From assembly GCA_016721845.1 (NCBI GenBank), contig JADKHK010000013.1, positions 843,501-907,500 of the forward strand: DNA of 64,000 nt, read 5' to 3'. The notes beneath the pieces were generated by a model, which saw nothing but the letters and a program-made list of their open reading frames with translations, did no database searches and was not told the DNA's origin. Position 1 is the first letter of the stretch. Every line of letters begins with the position of its first letter. Origin of the DNA: Lysobacterales bacterium. Lineage in GTDB: Bacteria; Pseudomonadota; Gammaproteobacteria; Xanthomonadales; Ahniellaceae. Of the stretch, positions 8,929 through 17,424 are shown in pieces. The position numbers and the translations under genes are program-made.

Positions 8929-9777
8929 CTATGCCATCTGCGCCTTGGCATGGGCGATGTCGAGCGCTTCCATCGCGTCCTTCGGCTTGAGCTTGATCGC
9001 TTTCGCGTAGAGCGCAGCCGCTTCGTCTTCCTTCTTGTCGCCGTGAATCAGCATCAGTGCGTTCGCGTATTCGATCAGCGCGATCGGCGACTCCGGCGTC
9101 AGCTTGATCGCCAGCTTGCAGTGCTCATCGGCCGATGCCGCCTTGGCACCATACGTCAGGCTGGCGATCATGCCGCCGATCTTGCCGACGATCTCGGCGT
9201 GATACAGCCCGAGTGCCGTCTGCGCCTCGGCATGCTTCGGTGCGAGCTTGAGCGTGGCGTCGAGGCTTTCCTTGACCTTGCTGGCCAGGCCTTGTGACAG
9301 CGCCTTGGCGATCGAGATCATCTGACTGTAGCGGCCAAGCCCGAAGGCGCGGAAATAGTGGCTGTTCGCTTCTTTCGGGAGGGCTGCCATGGCCATCTCG
9401 GCGCGCTGGCCGATGCCTTCGAAGCGTTTCAGCTTTTCCTTCTCGTCGTCGACGAGATAGACGGCATGGATGCCGATGGCCTTGTTGGCCAGGGTCGCAC
9501 CCAGGGCACCGAGCGCATCGCCGAGCTCGAACGCGTGCTGGAACTCGCCGGCGTGATAAGCGCTCCAGCCTTCCTGCAACTGCGCCGCGATCTTCGCGGC
9601 ATCCGCGGCCTTGCCGAGCTTGCTGTTGCCCTTGATCAGCGCTGCCACATGGGCATCGTCCGGAAAGGTCTCCTGGTCACCCAGATGCAGCTTGGCCCAG
9701 TGCTTGTGCAACTTGTCGCCGCTGTAGTCGAAGGCCTTGTTCGCATGCGGAAACGCCGCCCACTTCTTCGCTGCCAT
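8929..9777 (-). CDS. TPR-like cytoplasmic protein of unknown role
   Basis: 282 residues starting at an ATG at 9777 behind GGGAGGA. The sequence is almost entirely amphipathic helices, with repeated Ala/Leu/Tyr patterns such as LGLYHAEIVGKIGGM and CKLAIKLTPESPIAL that match degenerate tetratricopeptide repeats, best seen in the C-terminal third (LYAKAIKLKPKDAMEALDIA). There is no signal peptide or membrane segment. It is convergent with the secreted Ig-like protein, 10 bases apart. Such proteins act as protein-protein scaffolds; the partner cannot be inferred. Confidence 0.75.
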   Translation of the reverse strand: MAAKKWAAFPHANKAFDYSGDKLHKHWAKLHLGDQETFPDDAHVAALIKGNSKLGKAADAAKIAAQLQEGWSAYHAGEFQHAFELGDALGALGATLANKAIGIHAVYLVDDEKEKLKRFEGIGQRAEMAMAALPKEANSHYFRAFGLGRYSQMISIAKALSQGLASKVKESLDATLKLAPKHAEAQTALGLYHAEIVGKIGGMIASLTYGAKAASADEHCKLAIKLTPESPIALIEYANALMLIHGDKKEDEAAALYAKAIKLKPKDAMEALDIAHAKAQMA

Positions 9778-9943
9778 GGTGTCCTCCCGTAGATGCAGGG
9801 AGCATCCTGCAATCGCGCTTGCCGGACAAGCACCGGTAGTGTGATTGCTCCAGCATCGGCCCCGAATATCGTTGGCGAATGCGAGGCGCGGGTCAGTGGC
9901 CAAGGTGGTCGCGGCGCGTCGCTACAGCTGACGGAGAATGTCC

Positions 9944-10372
9944 ATGCGTACCCAGATCAAGACCAAGAAGACCAGCAAGGTCGTGCAGGCAAATGAAGCC
10001 TCGCGCAAGTTCGTGCTCGCCGGCCTCGGCGCCGTGTCACTGGTGCAGAAGCAGGGCCAGAAGGCGATCGACGCCTTGGTCTCGGAAGGTGAAAGCTTCC
10101 AGTCGCGCACCCGCAAGCTCGTGAAGACCGCGAACAACGACGCGCGCAAGTTCTCGACCAACGTACGCAAGCAGATCACCGGCTACATCAGCCCGATCCG
10201 CGCCAAGGCACTGAAGAACGTCGAAACGGTCGAGAATGCGATCGGTGAACGCGTCGGCGCCGTACTCGGACGTTTCGGCGTGCCGTCCAAGGGTGACGTG
10301 CAGGAACTGCTGGCCCGGGTGGCCGAGTTGAACAAGGAAATCAAGGGTGGGGCGCGCCGCGCCACGCGTTGA
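9944..10372 (+). CDS. Phasin family protein
   Basis: 142 residues, basic and helical, without Cys. Motifs ASRKFVLAGLGAVSL near the start and RVGAVLGRFGVPSKGDVQEL near the end are the phasin (PhaI/PhaF) pattern, the latter being a short coiled-coil oligomerisation segment. Phasins coat polyhydroxyalkanoate granules and control their number and size. Of two close ATGs (9938 and 9944) the second lies seven bases after GGAG and is preferred. A second phasin with the same organisation is at 13732-14235. No PHA synthase is in the window. Confidence 0.88.
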   Translation: MRTQIKTKKTSKVVQANEASRKFVLAGLGAVSLVQKQGQKAIDALVSEGESFQSRTRKLVKTANNDARKFSTNVRKQITGYISPIRAKALKNVETVENAIGERVGAVLGRFGVPSKGDVQELLARVAELNKEIKGGARRATR

Positions 10373-10400
10373 TTGCCGAGCGATCATTCGAATGAAAACA

Positions 10401-10430
10401 AACCCCGGTCGCGAGGCCGGGGTTTTTCAT
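10401..10430. terminator. Bidirectional terminator after phasin and TetR genes
   Basis: An 8-bp stem (10401-10408 with 10417-10424) and T5 on the plus strand; TTTGTTTT follows on the minus strand. The phasin and TetR genes converge on it. Confidence 0.8.
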
Positions 10431-11059
10431 TTGCGGTAGTTGTTCGCCAGCGTGTTCAAGTGCACGCGCTCGGCATCGCGCAGGAAGGGCGCGATCAGCA
10501 TCATCACCTGGAAGATGCCCTGGCCGAGGTCCTCGTTGCCCTTGTCGGTGTTCACCCCTCGGGTGGAATTGAAGCTCAGCCAGAAGGTGCAGACCAGGAT
10601 CACATTGGTTGCAGTGGCCTCGATTTCGGCCCGGCTGGCGCGCATGATCTCGGCCTCGGCCAGTCCTTTCAGGATCGCGGTGACGTTCTCGACCGCGCGC
10701 TTGAGGATTCGTCCGAAATGCATGCGCAGCTTGCGATTGCGGCTGGTGATGTCGACCAGGTCGCGATAGATGAAGCGAAATTCCCACATCGTCTCGAACG
10801 CCAGGTGCAGTTGCAGCCAGATGTCTTCGAGGTTGGGCAGGCGTTCGTCCGGCGCCACGATCACGCGGTCGATCTTTTCCTCGTAGCGCGCGAACAGGTT
10901 TTCGACGATGTCTTCCTTGTTGCGGAAGTGGTAGTAGAGGTTGCCCGGGCTGATCTCCAGCTCGTCCGCGATGTGGTTGGTCGTGACGTTCGGCTCGCCG
11001 CGCTCGTTGAACATCGCGAGGCTGATGTCGAGGATGCGATCGCGGGTCTTGGGCGCCAC
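10427..11059 (-). CDS. TetR/AcrR family transcriptional regulator
   Basis: About 210 residues. The N-terminal helix-turn-helix is clear: RDRILDISLAMFNERG, VTTNHIADELEISPGNLYYH and FRNKEDIVENLF. The C-terminal ligand domain is of the TetR_C_33 style seen in regulators of lipid and PHA genes. The likely start is a GTG at 11059, ten bases after GAGG and 13 bases past the acyl-CoA-binding protein stop; the longer frame to 11200 is antisense to that gene's own coding frame. Being coupled to an acyl-CoA-binding protein and flanked by phasins, it plausibly senses acyl-CoA or a fatty acid. Confidence 0.88.
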   Translation of the reverse strand: MAPKTRDRILDISLAMFNERGEPNVTTNHIADELEISPGNLYYHFRNKEDIVENLFARYEEKIDRVIVAPDERLPNLEDIWLQLHLAFETMWEFRFIYRDLVDITSRNRKLRMHFGRILKRAVENVTAILKGLAEAEIMRASRAEIEATATNVILVCTFWLSFNSTRGVNTDKGNEDLGQGIFQVMMLIAPFLRDAERVHLNTLANNYRK

Positions 11060-11072
11060 GGCCGGGAATGCC

Positions 11073-11330
11073 TCAGCCGGCCAGTTTCTTGACAAGGTCG
11101 ACGTACTGCTTCTGTGCGGCGTCCTTTGCCGTGCCGGCCAGTTTTGCCCAGGCCTCGTACTTGGCAACACCGACGAAATCGAAGAACCCCGGCTTGTCAC
11201 CGCTGACGTCGCCCTGCGAACCCTGCTTGTACAGCGCGTAGAGCTTGAGCATGGTGTCGTTGTCGGGGCGATCCTTCAGGTTCAGGGCTTTCTTCGAGGC
11301 ATCTTCGAACTGCTTGTTGAGATCGGCCAT
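11073..11330 (-). CDS. Acyl-CoA-binding protein
   Basis: 85 residues, the exact size of the four-helix ACBP family. Diagnostic segments are FEDASKKALNLKDRP, MLKLYALYKQGSQGDV, KPGFFDFVGVAKYEAW and the C-terminal YVDLVKKL. ACBP binds long-chain acyl-CoA esters in the cytosol and delivers them to enzymes. It is uncommon in bacteria but known in some Gammaproteobacteria. Upstream, and divergent, is the acyl-CoA reductase, which uses the same ligand class; downstream is a TetR regulator. Identification is secure. Confidence 0.93.
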   Translation of the reverse strand: MADLNKQFEDASKKALNLKDRPDNDTMLKLYALYKQGSQGDVSGDKPGFFDFVGVAKYEAWAKLAGTAKDAAQKQYVDLVKKLAG

Positions 11331-11547
11331 GACGTCGCTCCGTGGCGCTGCATGAGGAGAAGGGAACGAGCGGCTTGTAGCACGCGTTTCCGGAGGCGGT
11401 CAACGCGCAGCGCAGCGCGTCCGCGAGGGCTAGGAAAGCGGCAGGCCCAGGGCTATCTTTGGACGGTCGCGGCTGCCCGTCGCGCCAGTATTCGGCAGAT
11501 CTGCAGCGCGGCGTCGTTCGCGCTGCTCCAACCTTGAGGGGAGCACC

Positions 11548-13530
11548 ATGACCTACTTCGTGACCGGCGCCACCGGCTTCATCGGCCGCCACCTGCTGGA
11601 GAACCTGCTGAAGCGCCGCGGCAAGATCTACGCGCTGGTGCGCAAGAGTTCGCTGGAAAAACTGGAGGCCCTGGTCGAGAAACTCGGCGCGGAGAAGGGC
11701 GAGATCATCCCCGTGATCGGTGACTTGACCAAGCCCAAGCTCGGCATCACTGCGGCGCAGCAGAAGCAGCTCACCGGCAAGATCAAGCATTTCTTCCATC
11801 TCGCCGCGATCTACGACGTCGAGGCCGACGACGAAACCAACCATGCGGTCAACGTCGAAGGTACGCGGCACGCGCTTCAGTTCGCCGAGGCGATCAAGTC
11901 CGGCTGTTTCCACCACGTCAGTTCGATCGCCGCCGCCGGCCGCTATCCGGGCGTGTTCAAGGAGGACATGTTCAGCGAAGCCGAAGGTCTGGACCATCCT
12001 TACTACCGCACCAAGCACGAGTCCGAGGGTCTGGTGCGCAAGGATGCCAAGATCCCGTTCCGGATCTACCGCCCGGCCATCGTGATCGGACATTCGAAAA
12101 CCGGCGAGATCGACAAGATCGACGGGCCGTATTACTTCTTCCGACTGCTCAAGCGCATGCGTGAATACCTGCCGCAGTGGATGCCGACGATCGGCATCGA
12201 AGGCTCGCGCATCAATGTCGTTCCGGTCGACTACGTCGTGAATGCGATGGACCACATCGCGCACAAGGCCGGGCTGGATGGCCATTGCTTCCAGCTGGTC
12301 GATCCCGAACCGATGCGGGTCGGCGAACTGCTGAATACCTTCGCACGGGCCGCCCACGCGCCGGAAATGACCATGCGTCTCGATGCGCGCATGTTCGCGG
12401 TGATTCCGCCGATGGTCCGCGGCGCGGTCGCGAATCTGCCGCCGGTCAAGCGCTTCACGAATTCGGTGCTGAAGGATCTCGGCATCCCGCGCGAGGCGCT
12501 CAAGTACATCAATCAGCCGACGCGTTACGACAATCGCGAAACCGAACGCGCGCTGCGCGGCTCCAAGATCAAGCTGGCGGCGCTCGATACCTATGCGTGG
12601 CGCCTGTGGGATTTCTGGGAACGCCACCTCGATCCGGACCTGTTCATCGATCGCTCGCTCGAGGGCAAGGTCAAGGGCAAGGTGGTGATGATCACCGGCG
12701 GTTCGTCCGGCATCGGCCTCGCGGCCGCGATGAAGCTGGCGGCGACCAAGGCGAAGATCCTGATCGTCGCGCGCGGCGTTGAGGAACTGAATCAGGCCAA
12801 GGCCGAAGTCGAGAAGGCCGGTGGGCAATGCTGGGCCTACTCGGCAGACCTGACTGACGAGAAAAGCTGCCACGACCTGGTCGCGGCCGTGCTGAAGGAG
12901 CACGGTGGCGTCGATGTGCTGATCAACAACGCCGGTCGTTCGATCCGGCGTTCGGTCGCACTCAGCTACGACCGCTTCCACGACTTCACCCGCACCATCG
13001 AGCTGAACTACTACGGTTGCCTGCGCCTGATCATGGGCTTCCTGCCCTCGATGACCGAGAAGCGCCGCGGCCACATCATCAACATCTCCTCGATCGGCGT
13101 GCTGGCGAATTCACCGCGCTTCTCGGCCTATGTCGCTTCCAAGGCTGCGCTCGACGCGTTCTCGCGCTGCGCCCAGGCCGAATTCTCGGATTCCGGGATC
13201 GCCTTCACCACGGTCAACATGCCGCTGGTACGCACTCCAATGATCGCACCGACCAAGATGTATGACAGTGTGCCGACCCTGTCGCCGGAAGAAGCCGCCG
13301 ACCTGATCGTCAAGGCGATCATCGAACGCCCGAGCCGTGTTGCGACCCGACTGGGCATCTTCGCGGCCACGCTCAACGCGATCGCGCCGAAGGCTTACGA
13401 GGTGGTGATGAATACCGCGTTCAACCTGTTCCCGGACTCGGCTGCGGCCAAGGGCATGAAGGGACGCGACGAGAAGCCGTCGAGCGAACAGATCGCGTTC
13501 GCCGCACTGATGCGCGGGGTGCATTGGTAA
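11548..13530 (+). CDS. Two-domain fatty acyl-CoA reductase (SDR-SDR)
   Basis: 660 residues made of two dehydrogenase domains. The N-terminal half is an extended SDR: TGATGFIGRHL at residues 6-16, the RYPGVF region, and YYRTK giving YxxxK. The C-terminal half, from about residue 370, is a classical SDR with ITGGSSGIGLA, NNAG, NISS and YVASKAALDAF. Length and layout match the bifunctional Marinobacter fatty acyl-CoA reductase, which reduces acyl-CoA through the aldehyde to fatty alcohol for wax ester formation. That functional call is inference from architecture. It is divergent from the ACBP gene across 217 bases, and phasins lie on both sides, so storage lipid metabolism is the shared theme. 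Confidence 0.85.
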   Translation: MTYFVTGATGFIGRHLLENLLKRRGKIYALVRKSSLEKLEALVEKLGAEKGEIIPVIGDLTKPKLGITAAQQKQLTGKIKHFFHLAAIYDVEADDETNHAVNVEGTRHALQFAEAIKSGCFHHVSSIAAAGRYPGVFKEDMFSEAEGLDHPYYRTKHESEGLVRKDAKIPFRIYRPAIVIGHSKTGEIDKIDGPYYFFRLLKRMREYLPQWMPTIGIEGSRINVVPVDYVVNAMDHIAHKAGLDGHCFQLVDPEPMRVGELLNTFARAAHAPEMTMRLDARMFAVIPPMVRGAVANLPPVKRFTNSVLKDLGIPREALKYINQPTRYDNRETERALRGSKIKLAALDTYAWRLWDFWERHLDPDLFIDRSLEGKVKGKVVMITGGSSGIGLAAAMKLAATKAKILIVARGVEELNQAKAEVEKAGGQCWAYSADLTDEKSCHDLVAAVLKEHGGVDVLINNAGRSIRRSVALSYDRFHDFTRTIELNYYGCLRLIMGFLPSMTEKRRGHIINISSIGVLANSPRFSAYVASKAALDAFSRCAQAEFSDSGIAFTTVNMPLVRTPMIAPTKMYDSVPTLSPEEAADLIVKAIIERPSRVATRLGIFAATLNAIAPKAYEVVMNTAFNLFPDSAAAKGMKGRDEKPSSEQIAFAALMRGVHW

Positions 13531-13557
13531 GGCAACAACGCATCGCACCACAAGAAA

Positions 13558-13610
13558 AGCATCGGCCCACAAGTGGGCCTCTTACAAGCAGCTCTCTGTG
13601 GGCCGATGCT
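13558..13610 (-). terminator. Long inverted repeat with alternative pairing, distal phasin terminator
   Basis: Perfect 14-base arms at 13558-13571 and 13597-13610. Read on the minus strand the stem is followed by TTTTCTT. The left arm can instead pair with 13573-13579 in a shorter hairpin. Confidence 0.55.
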
Positions 13611-13642
13611 ATGTCGTGAATCGTGTTTTCGTCGCATCCAAA

Positions 13643-13704
13643 AAAGAGAAGCCCGCCAGCCGGCCGAAGGGGAGGGATCTGTCGGCGTGATCGGATGGCG
13701 GGCT
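13643..13704 (-). terminator. Proximal phasin terminator
   Basis: A 9-bp stem (13650-13658 with 13696-13704) and a 37-base loop, followed on the minus strand by TCTC and TTTTTT. It lies 28 bases past the phasin stop codon. Confidence 0.6.
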
Positions 13705-13731
13705 AATCGGTCGGCGCCTTGCGCCTGATGT

Positions 13732-14235
13732 TTACTTGGCCTTGCTGGCGGCCTTCTTGGCCGGGGCCTTCTTCGCCGCTGCCTTCTTCGCGGCAGCCGG
13801 AGCAGCCGCCTGCGGATTCAGCTTCTTGACGGCCTTGCTGAGTTCTTCGACGCGCGAGACCAGCGCTTCCATTTCGTCACGGCCGGGAACGCCGAGCTTG
13901 CCGAGCGCGCGCGAGACGCGATCCTCGAACACCTTCTCGAGCTTGTCCCAGGTATCGGATGCGCGTTCCTTCACTTTTTCCACCTTGGTCTCCACGACGT
14001 CGCGCACTTCATCGACCTTGCCGGTCGCGAACTTGCGGGTCTTCTGCTCGATCGACAAGCCTTCCTTCACCAGATTCTCGAACAGCTTGCCACCCGAACC
14101 CTGCGCATTCTTCAGCGCGCCGAGACCGGCGGCCCAGATCTGCTGCGCCGATTCGACCAGGGCACCGGCCTTGTTCGAGGCAGCGGCGGAAGCGGCTGCG
14201 GACGTGCTCTTGGACTTGAACTTGGGCTTGCTCAT
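13732..14235 (-). CDS. Phasin with Lys/Ala-rich tail (PhaF-like)
   Basis: 167 residues. The core shares the phasin pattern with the protein at 9944: IWAAGLGALKNAQ and SRALGKLGVPGRDEMEAL, then a coiled-coil segment. The last 30 residues are a KKA/AAKK repeat tail like that of PhaF, which binds DNA non-specifically and helps distribute granules at cell division. That tail function is known for PhaF and inferred here. Two hairpins downstream act as tandem terminators on this strand. Confidence 0.88.
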   Translation of the reverse strand: MSKPKFKSKSTSAAASAAASNKAGALVESAQQIWAAGLGALKNAQGSGGKLFENLVKEGLSIEQKTRKFATGKVDEVRDVVETKVEKVKERASDTWDKLEKVFEDRVSRALGKLGVPGRDEMEALVSRVEELSKAVKKLNPQAAAPAAAKKAAAKKAPAKKAASKAK

Positions 14236-14342
14236 GTTCCCTCCACGAATGTTGTTGGCCCACCGAAGGTCGGCACCGTGCGCAGGATGTTCTGCACACT
14301 GCCTAGAATAATCACACTATGCCGCGACGTCGCGGCGCGGAC

Positions 14343-15581
14343 TCAGCGGCGTTTGCGTTCGTGGATCGCACGGTCGAGATCGTCGAGCGCATGGCGCAGT
14401 CGTGCCGTCACGTCGGTGCGTCGTGGGCGGCGTCCGAGACCTTCCATCAAGCTGCGTTCCGGATCGTCGATGATGTCGCGGCGCAGCGTGATGCCGTGGC
14501 GCGCAAAGATGGGCGCGACTTCGTCGTAGCGCGCCGCGAGATCGTCGAGCGTGGCGCGGTAGGCATGTTCGGCCACGCGCTGGCGCATCGTGTAGCTGAA
14601 CGGGTTGGTGAAGAACATCTCGACGTCGTCCGGACTGGGTTCGAACACCAGCAGGTCGGCACGCTCATGCGTCTTCTGGTACTTGTCCAGACCGACCTGC
14701 ATGCGCGACTTCAGCATGGTGCGGAAAGTCTGCGACAGGACCGCCGGCAAGCCGCTGTCGACCAGGCTGTCCGGTACCTTGCGCAGATTGGCCGTCGCCA
14801 GCGAGGCATCGAAGGGCACCAGCGGGTTGATGCCGAGCACCAGTTCGGCGCCGGCTTCGAGGGCCACCGATGCATGCAGGGTGCGGCGCAACGCGCCATC
14901 GACGTAGTACCGGCCGTCGATTTCGACCGGCGGATAAAGGCCGGGCAGGGCGGCGCTGGCCTGGATCGCGCGCGAAATCGGCACGTGGTCCAGCCCTTCG
15001 CTGCCGAAACGGACGGTCTTGCCGGTATCGAGTTCGACGCCGATCACGAACAGCTTGCGCGACAGCTTGCGGAAGTCATTCGTGCGCCCGTGCGCTTCGA
15101 ACAGCTTGCGCAGGAAGTGTTCGATCTCGTTGTTGTCGAACAATCCGGTCGGGATCAACGCACCGAGACGACCGAACACATCGGTGAAATTCGTGTCCAG
15201 CGGATGGGTAGCGAGATCGCCGAGCCAGCCGAGCAGGGTGCGCGGAATGGCCGCGACGCGCTTGGCGTATTCGCCCATGGCCGGACGCAGGAAGATTTCC
15301 GGGCGGAATCGTTCCTGGTCGGTGACATCGGTCAGGAAGATCCGGCACATTTCCGCGGTATCGAGCCGGTTTGCCAGCCCCGAGGCCAGGAAGGCGCCCG
15401 AACTGACGCCGACGTAAACGTCGAGTCCGGTCATGTCCAGGCCGTCCATCGCCTCGTCCATGGCGCGCAAGGCGCCGAGCTCGTACATGCCGCCAATCGG
15501 GCCTCCGCCCGCGACCGCCAATCCGATGCGCGGACGGCTGCGTTTGCGGATCGGCTTGGTCGAGGCTTGAACAGTCAGCAT
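14343..15581 (-). CDS. Patatin-like phospholipase
   Basis: 412 residues. The catalytic layout is complete: oxyanion loop GGGPIGG near residue 25, nucleophile elbow GVSSG near residue 59, and the dyad aspartate in DGA near residue 225. The enzyme would hydrolyse acyl ester bonds in phospholipids or neutral lipids. There is no signal peptide, so it acts in the cytoplasm or on granules or the inner membrane. The start at 15581 follows GGAACCGGA; the frame to 15980 is spurious and overlaps a divergent gene. Given the phasins nearby, an activity on granule lipids is possible but unproven. Confidence 0.88.
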   Translation of the reverse strand: MLTVQASTKPIRKRSRPRIGLAVAGGGPIGGMYELGALRAMDEAMDGLDMTGLDVYVGVSSGAFLASGLANRLDTAEMCRIFLTDVTDQERFRPEIFLRPAMGEYAKRVAAIPRTLLGWLGDLATHPLDTNFTDVFGRLGALIPTGLFDNNEIEHFLRKLFEAHGRTNDFRKLSRKLFVIGVELDTGKTVRFGSEGLDHVPISRAIQASAALPGLYPPVEIDGRYYVDGALRRTLHASVALEAGAELVLGINPLVPFDASLATANLRKVPDSLVDSGLPAVLSQTFRTMLKSRMQVGLDKYQKTHERADLLVFEPSPDDVEMFFTNPFSYTMRQRVAEHAYRATLDDLAARYDEVAPIFARHGITLRRDIIDDPERSLMEGLGRRPRRTDVTARLRHALDDLDRAIHERKRR

Positions 15582-15685
15582 TCCGGTTCCATCTTCAGCA
15601 TGGCAATCGCTCGATTCTATCCGAGCCTGTGCGACGGTCGTCGCCGCAGACGACCATCGTTTACACGAACAGGGGATTTCGCACC

Positions 15686-16390
15686 ATGACCGACACCGCC
15701 GATCGCTTGCACGGATTGCTGCGCGACTTGCATCGGGCACGCCATCCCGAGCACGAGCCGCGCAATCGCCTGCCCCAACTGCCGCGCCTGCGGCGTTGGC
15801 AGAGTGCGCGTCTCGGGCGCAGTTTCGGCAGCCTGCGCGAGCACCCGCGTTACGGCAATGCCGCCGAATTCTTCCTGAGCGACCTTTACAGCGCCGAGGA
15901 TGTGAGCTGGCGCGACCGCGACTTGGCGCGGGTGTTGCCGACCATGTTGCGCTGGCTGCCCAACGGGGTACTCGGGTCACTTGCGGACGCGCTGGAGCTG
16001 GACCTGATCTCGGTGCGTTGCGACCTGGCCCTGGTCGAGCACCTCCCTGCGGGCGAGATCGACGTGGGCGCCTACGCCCGGGCCTATCGCGCCAGCATCG
16101 ATGCGGAGCAACGGCGTCGCCAGATCGCGTTGATCGGCAATGTCGGCCGCGAGCTGGAGGCCATCGTGCGCAAGCCCTTCGTGCTCGGCGTCCTCAAGCT
16201 GGCACGCGGTCCGGCACGCGGCGCCGGTTTCGGCGAATTGCAGACATTTCTCGAGCGCGGCTTCAGCGCATTCCGGGCGATGGGGCCGGCCGACGAGTTC
16301 CTGGCCACGATCACCGATGGCGAAACCACCGCCATGCAACGCCTTCTGTCAGCCCACCCGGATCCGTTCGGATTCGAGTTGCGCGCCTAG
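15686..16390 (+). CDS. Hypothetical helical protein
   Basis: 234 residues from an ATG at 15686 with AGGGGA nine bases upstream. All-helical, Arg/Leu-rich and soluble. The segment AAEFFLSDLYSAEDVSWRD is distinctive and resembles a conserved but uncharacterised family. It contains one Cys and no signal peptide. It is divergent from the patatin gene (leader of 104 bases) and convergent with the PHA-system gene, with three bases between stops. Function unknown. Confidence 0.72.
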   Translation: MTDTADRLHGLLRDLHRARHPEHEPRNRLPQLPRLRRWQSARLGRSFGSLREHPRYGNAAEFFLSDLYSAEDVSWRDRDLARVLPTMLRWLPNGVLGSLADALELDLISVRCDLALVEHLPAGEIDVGAYARAYRASIDAEQRRRQIALIGNVGRELEAIVRKPFVLGVLKLARGPARGAGFGELQTFLERGFSAFRAMGPADEFLATITDGETTAMQRLLSAHPDPFGFELRA

Positions 16391-16393
16391 GCC

Positions 16394-16675
16394 TCAGGCG
16401 GGTCCGAACTCATCATCGAGGTAACGCTGGATCTCGTCCTCGACCGAACTGCGGATCACCATCAGCAGGAAGCCGAGGGTGGCCTCGACCTTGACGCTGC
16501 CCTTGCCGAGCGCGATGTGGCCATCGACACCGGGGCGCGAGAAGTGCAGGGTGTCGCCCTCCCATTCATGGTTGACCTGGAATTTGCGGGCGATGCCCTT
16601 GGCCACCCGGTCGATCGAGGCGCGTGCCTCGGACATGGACTTCTTGTGCTTGCGGGAAATCGAGATCGTCGCCAT
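16394..16675 (-). CDS. Polyhydroxyalkanoic acid system family protein
   Basis: 93 residues. MATISISRKHKKSMSEARAS and the following FQVNHEWEGDTLHFSRPGVDG match the small family named for its association with PHA granule genes (TIGR02610-type). The fold is an antiparallel sheet with helices, and the molecular role is not established. The ATG at 16675 is preferred to the upstream 16741 because the extension lacks family similarity. It supports the view that this region is devoted to PHA or other granule lipids. Confidence 0.82.
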   Translation of the reverse strand: MATISISRKHKKSMSEARASIDRVAKGIARKFQVNHEWEGDTLHFSRPGVDGHIALGKGSVKVEATLGFLLMVIRSSVEDEIQRYLDDEFGPA

Positions 16676-16761
16676 GCCGGGCCCTGTCGAAAGTCGCTGG
16701 TGTCGGTGAAGTGCTGCGCTAAGATCATGCCAGAACCCCATGATCGCGGGAGCAAAAACTG

Positions 16762-17424
16762 ATGCGCGTCTGTTTCGTACTGTGCTTGCTGCTGGGAATG
16801 TTCGATTCGACCGCGGCAGACTTGTCCGGAACCCTGCGCCTGTTCGCGAACGGCAAGCCCTTGCGCGAGTCTGAAGCGGCCGAGGCGATCATCTATTTTC
16901 GTCCGAATACCCCGGTGCTTGCCAAGCCTGCAGCGACGCCCTTCGTGATGACGACGCGCCGCAAGCAATTCGTGCCCCGGGTACTGGCGATCACCGCCGG
17001 CAGCTCGGTGCGATTTCCGAACGAAGATCCGATCCTGCACAACGCTTTTTCGACCTCGCCCGAAAATGCCTTCGACACCGGTCAGTACAGTCGTGGCGAC
17101 GGTCGCACCCAGGTGTTCGGCAAGCCTGGCCTGGTCCGTGTGTACTGCAATGTCCACCACTCGATGTTCGGCTTCTTGCTGGTGCTCGACACGCCGTTCC
17201 ACACCCGCGCCGATACCTCCGGGCATTTTCGGCTCGACGGCTTGCCGGAAGGCGACGGCGAACTCGTCGTGTTCCATGACCGCGGTGCGCCGCTGAAACA
17301 GCAGATCAGCGTGACCAAGGGCAGCACCATCAAGCTCGATCTCGACCTCAACAAGCGCCGCGTGCCGGCGCATTCCAACAAGTTCGGCAAGCCCTACGCG
17401 AGAACGCCCAATGCCAATTACTAA
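16762..17424 (+). CDS. Secreted cupredoxin-like (methylamine-utilisation type) protein
   Basis: 220 residues with a signal peptide ending TAA near residue 19. The mature protein has the plastocyanin-like copper site signature: PILHN for one histidine, then YCNVHHSMFGF supplying Cys, His and a Met. This type is often annotated as methylamine utilisation protein, but no mau genes are here. A C-terminal beta sandwich (HFRLDGLPEGDGELVVFHD) follows. It overlaps the receptor kinase gene by 14 bases, implying translational coupling and a shared function in sensing or redox at the cell envelope. Confidence 0.82.
   Translation: MRVCFVLCLLLGMFDSTAADLSGTLRLFANGKPLRESEAAEAIIYFRPNTPVLAKPAATPFVMTTRRKQFVPRVLAITAGSSVRFPNEDPILHNAFSTSPENAFDTGQYSRGDGRTQVFGKPGLVRVYCNVHHSMFGFLLVLDTPFHTRADTSGHFRLDGLPEGDGELVVFHDRGAPLKQQISVTKGSTIKLDLDLNKRRVPAHSNKFGKPYARTPNANY

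Noticed and set aside
11197..13074. 625-codon minus-strand frame opposite the acyl-CoA reductase
   Set aside because: Shadow of the reductase; no ribosome binding site and no recognisable domain.
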